This document shows, one piece after another, positions 42,632 through 51,959 of a stretch of DNA of 64,000 nucleotides. The notes beneath the pieces are model-generated. The model worked only from the letters and a program-made list of their open reading frames with translations, was not told the origin of the DNA and made no database searches. The position numbers were made by a program, and so were the translations under genes. Positions within the stretch are counted from its first letter, which is position 1. Each line of letters begins with the position of its first letter. This DNA comes from Deltaproteobacteria bacterium (GTDB lineage: Bacteria > Myxococcota_A > Polyangia > GCA-2747355): NCBI GenBank assembly GCA_020633415.1, contig JACKDQ010000010.1, positions 62,001 through 126,000 on the forward strand, in the 5' to 3' direction.

Positions 42632-45600
42632 ATGAGTTTCCGTCGAATCGCGATCGTCAATCGTGGCGAACCGGCGATGCGTTTGATCCACGCAGTGCGC
42701 GAGATCAATGCAGAACGCGGCCAAGGGTTCGTGACGATTGCGCTGCACACCGATCCCGATCGGAACAGCCTTTATGTGCGCGAAGCCGACGAAGCGTATT
42801 GCATCGGTCCGGCACAAAGTGAAGACGCCAGCGGTCGCCGGCGCAGCTCTTATCTCGACCACGCTCGCCTCGAGCGGGCGATCAAGGCCTGTCGCGCCGA
42901 TGCTGCTTGGGTCGGATGGGGCTTCGTCGCCGAAGATCCGGGGTTCGCTGATCTCTGCGAACAGCTTTCAGTCGTGTTCATTGGCCCGCGTGGCGCTGTG
43001 ATGCGCAAGCTCGGCGACAAGATCGCTGCCAAGACACTCGCCGAGGCTGCCAATGTTCCGGTTGCGCCGTGGAGTCGTGGTGCGATCACCGACGAGAAGC
43101 ACCTGCTCGATGTCGCCGAGCAGATCGAATATCCGTTGCTGATCAAGGCGGCGGCTGGCGGAGGCGGGCGCGGAATTCGTCGCGTGCACAGCGAGGCACA
43201 ACTGGTCGAGGCCTGGCAGAGCGCACGGAACGAGGCGCACGCGGCGTTTGGCGACGCTGCGGTGTTTGTCGAAAAGGCGATCGGTAATGCGCGCCACATT
43301 GAAGTGCAGATCGTCGCCGACAGCTACGGCAATTGCTGGCCGATCGGCTTAAGAGACTGCTCTGTCCAGCGGCGGCAACAGAAAGTTATCGAGGAGGCGC
43401 CACCGCCAGGGTTGCCTCCGGCGATCGATCACGCGATGCGCGAGGCATCAAAGCGGCTAGCGCTCCAAGTTGGATACACCAACGCAGGGACCGTCGAGTT
43501 TCTTTACGACCCCGAGTCTGAGTCGTTCTACTTCATGGAGATGAACACTCGCTTGCAGGTCGAGCATCCAGTGACTGAGGCCTTGACCGGCATCGATCTG
43601 GTCAAGCTTCAGCTTCACGTAGCGACCGGCGGTCAGCTGGCTGGCGATCCCCCGAGTGAGCGCGGCCACGCGATCGAGGTTCGGCTCAACGCGGAAGATC
43701 CCGACCAAAACTTCGCACCCGCGCCCGGGCACGTCGAGTGCTTTCGCTTGCCCAGCGGACCCGGCTTGCGCGTCGATACCGGCATCACCGCTGGAGATTC
43801 GATTCCCGCCGACTTTGACTCGATGGTCGCCAAGATCATTGCCTGGGGTACGACGCGAGATGAGGCGTTGGCGCGGCTAACCCGCGCGCTGGTCGAGTGC
43901 CTCGTGGTTGTTGACGGTGGGGCGACCAACAAGGCGTTCTTGCTTGAGACCCTGCAGACCGAGGCTTTTCGGGCCGGGAGAGTCGATATCGGCTGGCTCG
44001 ATCGGCGAGTAAGCAAGCTCAAACGACAGGGACGTCCACACGCCGAGCTCGCATTAGTTCGGGCGGCGATCGCTGTTGCCGATGTTGAGCACCACGCCGA
44101 ACGTGCGCAATTTATCTCTTCGGCAATCCGCGGCCGGATGAAGACGCGCAGCGAGTGTGGGGTAGACGTCGAGTTTCGCGCTCATGGTGAGCCCTATAAG
44201 CTGCGGGTCTTTAGGGTCGGTATCGATCGCTACCATGTTCACGTCGATGGCTGGCGGATCGCCGCAAACATTGAGCGGCTTTCCGAGCACGAGAGTTGGA
44301 TTACGGTTGGCCACCGACGCCACCGCGCTGTATTGCAGGAGCGCGGTGTCGACTTTATCGTCGAGATCGATGGGATTCCGCATCGAATCGTCCGCGATGA
44401 AGGCGGGATGGTGCGCGCGCCAGCTCCAGCTATCGTGGTCGGCATCTCCGTCGAAGAAGGCCAGCGTGTCGAGGCCGGTGATCGGCTAGCGCTGCTCGAG
44501 GCGATGAAGGTTGAGCTGCCCGTCGTGGCTCCGGGACCAGCGCGCGTCAGACAGGTGCTGGTTGCCCCGAATACCCACGTCGAGGCGATGGCACCGTTGT
44601 TGGTGCTCGAGCCGATCCGCGAAGGCAGCGTCGCGAGTGGTCCGGCTGAGCGAGTGATCTTCGCGGACATCGCGATTCGCGCAGAGCAGCGCGACCCGGC
44701 CCGGGTATCGCGCAATTATCGTCGAGACTTGCGCTTGCTGCGTCCGCTACTGCTCGGCTTTGATATCCCCGAAGTCGACGCCGAGAAACTGATCGCGCGC
44801 GTTATCGCGACTCACGCTGAGCTGTCCGACTACGATCCGCCGTCGATGCGGCTCGAGCAGTCGCTGCTCGGCCTTTTTGTTGACGTGATCGATGCCTTTC
44901 CCGGATCGGCCAGCCCCGGCGTCGAGCAGTATCTGCATCTTTACAGCCAGACTCACGGGCAAGACGATGATGGACCGCCGCAAGCTGTGCAAGATCCGCT
45001 GCTGCGTCTGCTGCGCCATTACAACATCGATCAGCTCGAGCGCTCGGCGGAAGTCGAGGATGCGTTTCTCTTCGGCTACCGCGCGTTCAAGCGCGTTGCC
45101 ACCAAGCTACCGCTGATCGAAGCCTTGCTTCATCGCCAGCTCATCTATCCAGTCGATGCTGCGGAGCAGCCGTTCAAAGATGTTCTCGACCGCCTGATCA
45201 ATACATCGCGCGATCGGTTCCGTCGCGTTCATGACTTGGCGCGTCAGGCCCAATATTACCGCTACGCTCGGCCACTTTTTGCCGAAGCGCAGGATGCGGT
45301 CTATCGCCGACTCGACTCACAACTTCAACGGCTAGTTCGCGAGCCGATGCGTCACGACCGCGATGACCATCTGCAGTTGCTGGTCAACTGCCCGCAACCG
45401 CTGACCGGATTTCTCTCGGCGTGGCTACGTGGCGGTAGTCTGGAGATTCGACAGCTGTTGTTAGAGGTATTCGTTCGACGGTTCTATCATCGGAGAGCGC
45501 TTGAGCAGATCGAGGCGCAGACGGTCGAGGGGCAGCCGTTTCTGACAGCGAGCTTTGCCTTCGAGCAGCGGCAGCTCAAAGTCGTTGCGAGCCACTGTAG

Positions 45601-48238
45601 CTTCGATGATTTGTCTCGCACGCTGGAGCTCGTCAATCGTCTCGCCGATCGGCACGGCGACGCCGACGTGATGATCGAGATCTTTGTCGACGTGCTGCAA
45701 CGGGAGCTCCAGCCGGTGCGGGACAGCGCGATGGCTAGCTTCCTGGGTGACTCAGTCAAGCCGCCGCGCGAGTACGATCGCGCTGAAGAGATCGATCGGC
45801 TGATGAGCAGCTGGCAGACGTCGGCTTCGACCAAGCGTGCATGTATCTGCTTGGTCAGTCCGTCGCAGCGCCGAGCGCTCGACTATCTGACCTACGCGAA
45901 AAGCCCCAACGGTTTGCGTCAGGTGACCAAGTATCGTGGTCTGCATCCGATGTGGGCCGGTCGGATGCAGCTTTGGCGACTGCGTAACTTTGAGACCAAG
46001 CGGTTGCCTGCGCCAGCCGATACCTATCTATTCCACGCCGTTGCCCGCGAAAACCCACGGGACGAGCGGTTGGTTGCCTTTGTCGAAGCGCGTGACATCT
46101 CTCCGTCGTTTTCCGGTGAACAGCTTGAGTTGCCGCACTTCGAACGGATCTTTCTCGACGCGATGGCGACGATTCGCGATGCCTTGCGACAGCACAATCC
46201 ACAGGGGCGAATGCAGTGGAACCGCGTCGTGTTCTACGTTTGGCCTGGCTTGACAGTCGAGCTTGAGGATCTCGCTCGCGTGATTCGTCGGCTGGAACCG
46301 GCGATCCGCGGCAACGACCTCGAGAAGATCGTGCTGATCGCCAAGGTGCCACACAATGTCACTGGCTCGCCGACCGAGCAGATCGTGCATTTTACGATCA
46401 GCGGCGACCGTATCGTTCGCATGCGCGTAGCGCCGCCGAGCGAGCAGCCGATGCGCGCCTTGAGTCCGTACTCTCAGCGGGTGATTTGGGCGCGCACCCG
46501 GATGATGGCCTATCCGTACGAAATCATCCGCATGTTGGCGCCAGAGAGCGAGGGCACGTCGATCCTCTTTCCGCGTGGCGTGTTTACAGAGTACGACCTA
46601 ACTCAAGGCGGCGAATTTGTCGCCGTGAAGCGGCCCTACGGCGAGAACACCGCGAACGTCGTTGTCGGCACGATCACCAATTACACCGACAAGCATCCCG
46701 AGGGAATGACGCGCGTGATCCTGCTCGGCGATCCGACCCGCGAGATGGGCGCGCTAGCGCAGCCTGAGTGCGAGCGAATCATCGCGGCGATCGATCTGGC
46801 AACGCGTCTCGGGGTCCCCGTCGAATGGTTTCCTGTCTCCTCTGGTGCGAAGATTTCGCTTGAGAGCGGCACCGAAAACCTCGACTGGACTGCGCGGGTG
46901 CTGCAGCGGCTGATCACTTTTACGCAAGCCGCTGGCGAAGTGAATATCGTCGTCAATGGCGTCAACGTTGGCGCTCAGTCCTATTGGAATGCCGAAGCGA
47001 CGATGTTGATGCACACCCGCGGTATTCTCGTGATGACCGCGCAGGCGTCGATGGTGTTGACCGGCAAGAAGGCGCTCGAGTACGCGGGTAGCGTAGCTGC
47101 CGAAGATCATCAAGGCATTGGTGGCGCAGATCGGATCATGGGGCCCAACGGGCAGGCACAGTATATCGCTCGCGACCTTACCGAAGCCTGCTTGATTTTG
47201 TATCGACACTACGACTTCACCTACGTTTGTCCGGGCGAGCGTCTGCCACGTTCGCGACGGACCTCGGACCCTGCCGAACGCGACGTAACCGTGTTTCCTC
47301 ATACGTGGACGCGTGGTGGCGGTGACCCTGACTTTGCCCTGGTTGGCGATGTGTTTTCCCCGAAGAAGAACCCTCAGCGCAAGCGGCCGTTCGACATGCG
47401 CTCGGTGATGCGCTCGGTTACCGACCAAGACCGTCTTCCTCTTGAGCGCTGGGCATCGATGGTTGGCGCAGAGTCGGCGATCGTTTGGGAGGCCTATCTC
47501 GGTGGTCATCCGGTTACGCTGATCGGTATGGAGTCGGCTAGCGTCAAGCGTGCTGGCTTCGTTCCGGGCGACGGACCGGCTCAGTGGTCAGCGGGCACGC
47601 TGTTTCCTTTGTCGTCGAAAAAGGTATCGCGGGCGATCAATGCAGCGAGCGGACATCGTCCGATCGTCATCTTGGCCAACCTCTCGGGATTCGACGGATC
47701 ACCGGAGTCGATGCGCAACTTGCAGCTCGAATACGGCGCAGAAATTGGGCGCGCTGTCGTCAATTTCCAGGGGCCGATCATCTTCTGCGTGGTTTCGCGT
47801 TACCACGGTGGCGCGTATGTCGTCTTTTCTCGAGCGCTCAACGAGAGCATCGAATCACTGGCTGTCGGTGGCGCGTATGCATCGGTGATCGGTGGTGCAC
47901 CGGCTGCTGCGGTCGTGCTGACCCGCGACGTGCGGCAGCGCACCCATCGCGACCCACGCGTTGTCCAGGCACAAGCCGCCTACGAGAGCGCGAACCCCGA
48001 GGAGCGGCTCGAGTTTCGCACGCGACTCAACGACACAATCGATCAGGTGATGCAAGAAACGCAGCGGCAAGTGGCCGAGGAGTTCGATCGCGTTCACAGT
48101 ATTCAGCGCGCTGTCGCGGTGGGGTCGATCGATCGTGTGATCGCGCCGAGCGAGCTTAGGCCCCAGCTGATCGCGGCCGTCGAGCGCGGAATCGAGCGCG
48201 CGACGAGAAAGCTGAAGGCGGTCGCTGCCCCTGGCTAA
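42632..48238 (+). CDS. Single-chain multidomain acyl-CoA (acetyl-CoA) carboxylase
   Basis: An 1868-residue enzyme with the domain order of eukaryotic ACC. Residues 1-460 are biotin carboxylase (RRIAIVNRGEPAMRLIHAVR, AAGGGGRGIRRVHSEAQLVE, FYFMEMNTRLQVEHPVTEAL). Residues about 585-665 carry biotin on Lys626 in LLEAMKVELPV (bacterial-type EAMK rather than VMKM). About 670-1320 is an ACC-central-like region (GLHPMWAGRMQLWRLRNFET, RALSPYSQRVIWARTRMMAY). About 1330-1850 is the carboxyltransferase (GTITNYTDKHPEGMTRVILL, VLTGKKALEYAGSVAAEDHQ, VKRAGFVPGDGPAQWSAGTL). It would carboxylate acetyl-CoA, or another acyl-CoA, to start fatty acid synthesis. Typical bacterial ACC is split into four polypeptides. 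ATG 42632 follows a 17-bp palindrome; the stop overlaps the MFE-2-like gene by 4 bp. Confidence 0.9.
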   Translation: MSFRRIAIVNRGEPAMRLIHAVREINAERGQGFVTIALHTDPDRNSLYVREADEAYCIGPAQSEDASGRRRSSYLDHARLERAIKACRADAAWVGWGFVAEDPGFADLCEQLSVVFIGPRGAVMRKLGDKIAAKTLAEAANVPVAPWSRGAITDEKHLLDVAEQIEYPLLIKAAAGGGGRGIRRVHSEAQLVEAWQSARNEAHAAFGDAAVFVEKAIGNARHIEVQIVADSYGNCWPIGLRDCSVQRRQQKVIEEAPPPGLPPAIDHAMREASKRLALQVGYTNAGTVEFLYDPESESFYFMEMNTRLQVEHPVTEALTGIDLVKLQLHVATGGQLAGDPPSERGHAIEVRLNAEDPDQNFAPAPGHVECFRLPSGPGLRVDTGITAGDSIPADFDSMVAKIIAWGTTRDEALARLTRALVECLVVVDGGATNKAFLLETLQTEAFRAGRVDIGWLDRRVSKLKRQGRPHAELALVRAAIAVADVEHHAERAQFISSAIRGRMKTRSECGVDVEFRAHGEPYKLRVFRVGIDRYHVHVDGWRIAANIERLSEHESWITVGHRRHRAVLQERGVDFIVEIDGIPHRIVRDEGGMVRAPAPAIVVGISVEEGQRVEAGDRLALLEAMKVELPVVAPGPARVRQVLVAPNTHVEAMAPLLVLEPIREGSVASGPAERVIFADIAIRAEQRDPARVSRNYRRDLRLLRPLLLGFDIPEVDAEKLIARVIATHAELSDYDPPSMRLEQSLLGLFVDVIDAFPGSASPGVEQYLHLYSQTHGQDDDGPPQAVQDPLLRLLRHYNIDQLERSAEVEDAFLFGYRAFKRVATKLPLIEALLHRQLIYPVDAAEQPFKDVLDRLINTSRDRFRRVHDLARQAQYYRYARPLFAEAQDAVYRRLDSQLQRLVREPMRHDRDDHLQLLVNCPQPLTGFLSAWLRGGSLEIRQLLLEVFVRRFYHRRALEQIEAQTVEGQPFLTASFAFEQRQLKVVASHCSFDDLSRTLELVNRLADRHGDADVMIEIFVDVLQRELQPVRDSAMASFLGDSVKPPREYDRAEEIDRLMSSWQTSASTKRACICLVSPSQRRALDYLTYAKSPNGLRQVTKYRGLHPMWAGRMQLWRLRNFETKRLPAPADTYLFHAVARENPRDERLVAFVEARDISPSFSGEQLELPHFERIFLDAMATIRDALRQHNPQGRMQWNRVVFYVWPGLTVELEDLARVIRRLEPAIRGNDLEKIVLIAKVPHNVTGSPTEQIVHFTISGDRIVRMRVAPPSEQPMRALSPYSQRVIWARTRMMAYPYEIIRMLAPESEGTSILFPRGVFTEYDLTQGGEFVAVKRPYGENTANVVVGTITNYTDKHPEGMTRVILLGDPTREMGALAQPECERIIAAIDLATRLGVPVEWFPVSSGAKISLESGTENLDWTARVLQRLITFTQAAGEVNIVVNGVNVGAQSYWNAEATMLMHTRGILVMTAQASMVLTGKKALEYAGSVAAEDHQGIGGADRIMGPNGQAQYIARDLTEACLILYRHYDFTYVCPGERLPRSRRTSDPAERDVTVFPHTWTRGGGDPDFALVGDVFSPKKNPQRKRPFDMRSVMRSVTDQDRLPLERWASMVGAESAIVWEAYLGGHPVTLIGMESASVKRAGFVPGDGPAQWSAGTLFPLSSKKVSRAINAASGHRPIVILANLSGFDGSPESMRNLQLEYGAEIGRAVVNFQGPIIFCVVSRYHGGAYVVFSRALNESIESLAVGGAYASVIGGAPAAAVVLTRDVRQRTHRDPRVVQAQAAYESANPEERLEFRTRLNDTIDQVMQETQRQVAEEFDRVHSIQRAVAVGSIDRVIAPSELRPQLIAAVERGIERATRKLKAVAAPG

Positions 48239-50019
48239 GCGGTCGAGATTTCGACTGAGCCCCCGGAGATCACCACTTTGTCGCGTTCGACGACGCTCGC
48301 GCGAAAGCGAAATTGCGTCGCGTCGATCTGCCAAATCTCGGTCTTGAGTTGCTCGCCGGGAAGTACGACGTCGGAAAAGCGCAAGCTCAGGCTGCGCAGG
48401 CGGCGGGGATCGTTGCCGGCGTAGGCCCGCAAAAAATGGCGTGCGCAGTATCCTAGACTACAAGAGCCATGAAGGATTGGCTGCGGAAATCCGGCTTCGC
48501 GCGCAGCCCGCGGGTCGGCGTGCAGTGGATTCCAGTCGCCGGAAAGCCGATAGAGCAGCGCTTGGTTAGCACGTACCGTCTGCATGATCAGTTGGTCCGG
48601 ACTCCGATCTGGATCGGCAGAGCGTGGCGAGATGCCACGTTCACCGCCGAAACCGCCAGCGCCCCGAACGACGATCGACAGCTGGTTGGCGAACAGCTTT
48701 GTGCCGTCAGCGTCGCTGCTCTCGGCACGCAAGACGACCAACGCGTAGCGCTTTTTGTCGTAGATGTTTTCAATGCGCAGCTGGGTTGTCAGCGTGCCAT
48801 GACTCGGCAGCGGCGCGTAGAATTCCATACTGTGCTCGCCATGAAGCACGTGTTCGAGGCCAAAGTTCATTCCGGGGGCGCGTTGCTCCATCGCTGAGAG
48901 GAAGGCGTCGATGCCCGGACGCACTGCCCAGGTGCAAAGTGGCAGAAAGCCATCCGGATGGCGCTCATAGACCAAGCGCAGGTCCGAGTCATCGAGCGGA
49001 TCCTCCGCGGCACCGACGCCGAGGGCATAGAGGCTCAGGTCGCGCTCATCGTAGCTCAAGGTCTGCGTCGGGTAGCTATAGCCCAGCGCCGCATCCGGGT
49101 CGATGGACGGGCCATCTTCTGCGGCTGCGGTCGAGCGCGGCGCGCTGCCGATCAGCGGTCGCAATGCTGACTGCGCGTCGTGTGGGTGGTCGGCGCCGGA
49201 GAAGTCGCTCAGTGCTCGCGAATTGGCGACGCTCTCGATCGTCGCGTTGCCGTCGCTGAAGCCGCGGGCGCGCTGCCAGCGCAGCTGAGCAAAAAAGCCA
49301 CCGCCAGCTTCAAACACCTCGCCGTTGTAGCGGCAACTCGGGTGGGCAAGGTAGGCGCAAAGTGGAGCGACGCGGGCAGGTGAAAGCTGCTGCGCCAGCG
49401 CTGGCTCAAACAGTCCATCGGTCATGCGCGAGCTTGCCAAAGGAGAGAGTGCATTGACGCGGATCTGCGCGCCACCTTCTTGCGCTAATGACCGTGTCAG
49501 CCCGAGCAGACCACCTTTTGCTGCGGCGTAGTTGGCTTGGCAGGGGTTACCGTAGAGTGCGCTCGGTGAGATCGACAGCACGATCCTTCCGCTGCCGGCC
49601 TTGCGCATCGGCGCCCAGGCGGCGTGCAGCAAGCGATAAGCGCCGAGTAGATGGACGCGGTAGACCGCATCCCAGTCCGCCTGGCTCAGCTGTCGCATCG
49701 GACTGTCGCGCAGGATGCCAGCACTGTGGATCACCGCGTCGAGTCGACCATAGGTCGACAGCGCTAGATCGACGATCGCCTGTCCCTGCTCGACGCTATC
49801 TTGGCTGACCGTCACTCGCGTACCCCGAGCCTGCAGCGCTTCGGCGAGCGCCGTCAGTTGAGATTCGCTGGTCGGCTCTCCGGCAACCGTTGTGCAGGCA
49901 TCGTTGAGCAGCAATGTTGCGCCGCGCTGGGCGAGCAGTCGGCAATAGCCGCTGCCCAGCGCTCCGGCGGCGCCGGTGATCAGCACAACCTGATCATCGA
50001 AGCGTAATTCAGCTGACAC
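48235..50019 (-). CDS. Fused short-chain dehydrogenase and MaoC-type hydratase (MFE-2-like)
   Basis: A 594-residue two-domain protein from GTG 50019 (GAGGAG site); an ATG at 50061 is less supported. Residues about 1-240 are an SDR dehydrogenase: NAD site VLITGAAGALGSGY (about 12-25), and catalytic Tyr164-x3-Lys168 in CQANYAAAKGGLLGLTR. Residues about 300-594 are a double hot-dog hydratase with the hydratase-2 signature LSGDWNPLHADPRAAREAGF then PQPILHGSCSLG. Peroxisomal multifunctional enzyme type 2 unites 3-hydroxyacyl-CoA dehydrogenase and enoyl-CoA hydratase 2 for beta-oxidation; the same order here suggests fatty-acid degradation or chain modification. It lacks MFE-2's sterol-carrier domain. 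Its 3' end overlaps the carboxylase gene. Confidence 0.85.
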   Translation of the reverse strand: MSAELRFDDQVVLITGAAGALGSGYCRLLAQRGATLLLNDACTTVAGEPTSESQLTALAEALQARGTRVTVSQDSVEQGQAIVDLALSTYGRLDAVIHSAGILRDSPMRQLSQADWDAVYRVHLLGAYRLLHAAWAPMRKAGSGRIVLSISPSALYGNPCQANYAAAKGGLLGLTRSLAQEGGAQIRVNALSPLASSRMTDGLFEPALAQQLSPARVAPLCAYLAHPSCRYNGEVFEAGGGFFAQLRWQRARGFSDGNATIESVANSRALSDFSGADHPHDAQSALRPLIGSAPRSTAAAEDGPSIDPDAALGYSYPTQTLSYDERDLSLYALGVGAAEDPLDDSDLRLVYERHPDGFLPLCTWAVRPGIDAFLSAMEQRAPGMNFGLEHVLHGEHSMEFYAPLPSHGTLTTQLRIENIYDKKRYALVVLRAESSDADGTKLFANQLSIVVRGAGGFGGERGISPRSADPDRSPDQLIMQTVRANQALLYRLSGDWNPLHADPRAAREAGFPQPILHGSCSLGYCARHFLRAYAGNDPRRLRSLSLRFSDVVLPGEQLKTEIWQIDATQFRFRASVVERDKVVISGGSVEISTA

Positions 50020-50110
50020 GTGACGTCTCTCCTCGGCCTCGGGAATACATTGTAAGGGCATGTCGCACCTGCAATCCAGCTCCAGAACGCTGGGTTGTTG
50101 AAAGGACCGC

Positions 50111-50119
50111 TGTTATAAT
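50111..50119 (+). promoter_or_regulatory. Extended -10 promoter, apparently leaderless PAS gene
   Basis: TGTTATAAT is an extended -10 motif (TG-n-TATAAT) ending 7 nt before the PAS gene ATG at 50126. Transcription would begin at or next to that ATG. The only ribosome-like AAAGGA is 20 nt upstream, too far. No clear -35 exists, as extended -10 promoters allow. Confidence 0.4.
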
Positions 50120-50125
50120 CAGCGC

Positions 50126-50653
50126 ATGCTGCAAAATCATCTCAAGCGTTTTGCTGAGCTGCTGATCGACAGCTATTTCGTCGTCGATCGCGATCGCAAC
50201 ATTGTCGATTTCAATCGCGCGTTCTATTCAATGTTGCCGCGCGGTGTGGCACGCAAGCTGAAGACCAAGAAGTGTTACGAGGTGCTTCAGCTCGATATCT
50301 GCAAGGAAAAGTGCATCGCGCAGGAGTGTTGGCGCTCCAACTCCCACGTGCGATTGGACGAGATCACCGGCACGCTCGAAGGTGATGATAGCGAGCTGAG
50401 GTTCATTCTTAGTGCGATCCCGATCCACGACGATAACGGCGAAATCATCGGTGCGATCGAGATGCAGCGCAACGTCACCGATGAAGCGTTGGTGCAGAGC
50501 AAGTATCAGCAGCAGCTTGATGCTAGCTCCAAGGAACTCAATCAGTTGCGCGACGAGATGCATTCGCGTACGCGGCGCTTGCTTGAGGTCAGTCGCCGGC
50601 TAGCGAACAGCCAGCAAGAGCTGGTGCGCGCTAAGACCGACCTCTTTGGCTAG
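50126..50653 (+). CDS. PAS-domain protein with C-terminal coiled coil
   Basis: A 175-residue protein. Residues about 5-125 form a PAS domain: LLIDSYFVVDRDRNIVDFNR, then FILSAIPIHDDNGEIIGAIE. It contains three closely spaced Cys (LDICKEKCIAQECW), which could bind a metal or iron-sulfur cluster or respond to redox; a PAS protein with Cys pairs is also seen in other sensors. Residues about 130-175 are a charged coiled coil (QQQLDASSKELNQLRDEMHS). There is no output domain, so it probably acts as a sensor for a partner such as the Ser/Thr kinase encoded 67 nt downstream. Confidence 0.72.
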   Translation: MLQNHLKRFAELLIDSYFVVDRDRNIVDFNRAFYSMLPRGVARKLKTKKCYEVLQLDICKEKCIAQECWRSNSHVRLDEITGTLEGDDSELRFILSAIPIHDDNGEIIGAIEMQRNVTDEALVQSKYQQQLDASSKELNQLRDEMHSRTRRLLEVSRRLANSQQELVRAKTDLFG

Positions 50654-50720
50654 GACTTCACGCGCCGGGTAGCTGACGGCGAGCACGCATCGAAACGGTG
50701 CGCTTGGAATAATCGATTCG

Positions 50721-51890
50721 ATGGCCGTTAACCTTCCTGAAAAGTTCCCCGCCGACAGGCCTGTTCCGTTCGGCAAGTACGAGATCCTCGGTCGCATTGG
50801 GCGCGGTGGCATGGCTAATGTGTATCTCGGCCGTCCGCGAGGGCAGACGCGTTTGGTGGCGATCAAATGCATGAAGGACAAGCTGGGCGACCAGCAATCC
50901 TTTATCGACATGTTCGTTCAGGAAGGGAAGCTGGCGATCCAGCTCAACTACGACACGATCGTCAAGACCTACGAGGTTGGCCGCATTCACGGGATGTACT
51001 TCATCTGCATGGAGTACATCGCCGGCGTCGATCTGTCGACGATTCTGCGCAATTGCCAAAGGAGAGCACAGCGTCTGCCGGTGCCACATGCGCTATCGAT
51101 CGGCGTACGCGTGCTAGAAGGTCTGCACTACGCACATGAGCTAACCGATGGTAGCGGTACGTCGCTCAACTTGGTCAATCGTGATGTGTCTCCGGCCAAC
51201 ATTCGCGTGTCGTTTGATGGCCAGGTCAAGATCCTCGACTTTGGCATCGCCAAAGCGGCCTCGGGGCTGACCAGCGAGATCGGCATGCTCAAGGGAAAGA
51301 TCAGCCACATGTCGCCGGAGCAGGTGCGCGGTCTTCCTCTCGATCGGCGCTCGGACATTTTCTCGACGGCAGTCGTCATCCACGAGATGTTGACTGGCGA
51401 AAAGCTCTTTCGCGGCGACAGCGAATTTCGCGTGATGGACTTGGTTCGCAAAGCCGATGTGCGGCCACCGTCGGCTACCAATCAACGCGTAAGTGCTAAG
51501 TTGGACGATGTGATTTTGCGTGGTCTGCAGAAGCTGCCCGCCGAACGCTATCAAACGGCTGCCGAGATGGCCGACGATCTCCGCACGATCCTATCCGAGT
51601 ACAACTTCACCAAAGCTGAATTGCGCTCGTTTACCCGCGAGCTATGTGCGGAAGAGTGGGTCAAAGAGCAGCGTGTGCTCAGTTTGAGTACCGCGACAGC
51701 TAGCGACCCGCACACGGCCGATGAAGAGCAAGAAGACTATGGCGATCTGGTGGTCGACCTAAAACCATCCACAGTTTCAACGGGTTCGCGCGTCGCCCAA
51801 GCGCCGACTCACCCGTGGTGGATGTACGCCCTGCTTGGCGTGGCGGTCTTGGCCTTTGCCGCCGCGGCGATCGTTGTCTTCGGGCGGTAA
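50721..51890 (+). CDS. Ser/Thr protein kinase, membrane-anchored (PknB-like)
   Basis: A 389-residue Hanks-type kinase. Kinase lobes span about residues 17-280: glycine loop YEILGRIGRGGMANVYLGR, VAIKCMKDK with the ATP Lys, catalytic loop NLVNRDVSPANIRVSFDGQV, ILDFGIAKAASGLTSEIGML (DFG) and SHMSPEQVRGLPLDRRSDIF. The usual HRD is NRD, so His is replaced while Asp and the following Asn are kept. The C-terminal part has one membrane helix (MYALLGVAVLAFAAAAIVVF). The catalytic Asp and Lys suggest activity. It lies between the PAS gene and the TPR giant, probably one operon. TPR proteins are common targets or scaffolds of such kinases. Confidence 0.92.
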   Translation: MAVNLPEKFPADRPVPFGKYEILGRIGRGGMANVYLGRPRGQTRLVAIKCMKDKLGDQQSFIDMFVQEGKLAIQLNYDTIVKTYEVGRIHGMYFICMEYIAGVDLSTILRNCQRRAQRLPVPHALSIGVRVLEGLHYAHELTDGSGTSLNLVNRDVSPANIRVSFDGQVKILDFGIAKAASGLTSEIGMLKGKISHMSPEQVRGLPLDRRSDIFSTAVVIHEMLTGEKLFRGDSEFRVMDLVRKADVRPPSATNQRVSAKLDDVILRGLQKLPAERYQTAAEMADDLRTILSEYNFTKAELRSFTRELCAEEWVKEQRVLSLSTATASDPHTADEEQEDYGDLVVDLKPSTVSTGSRVAQAPTHPWWMYALLGVAVLAFAAAAIVVFGR

Positions 51891-51899
51891 AACGAGCGT

Positions 51900-51929
51900 T
51901 TGCTCTCGCCCCGCTGCCCGGGCTAGAAT
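51900..51929 (+). promoter_or_regulatory. Candidate promoter before the giant TPR gene
   Basis: TTGCTC (51900-51905), 18 nt, then TAGAAT (51924-51929). The start of transcription would be near 51936, about 24 nt before ATG 51960. It could add to read-through from the kinase gene. The -10 is good, the -35 moderate. Confidence 0.35.
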
Positions 51930-51959
51930 AAAGAATCCCCAAAACTATGCCGTACTTGA

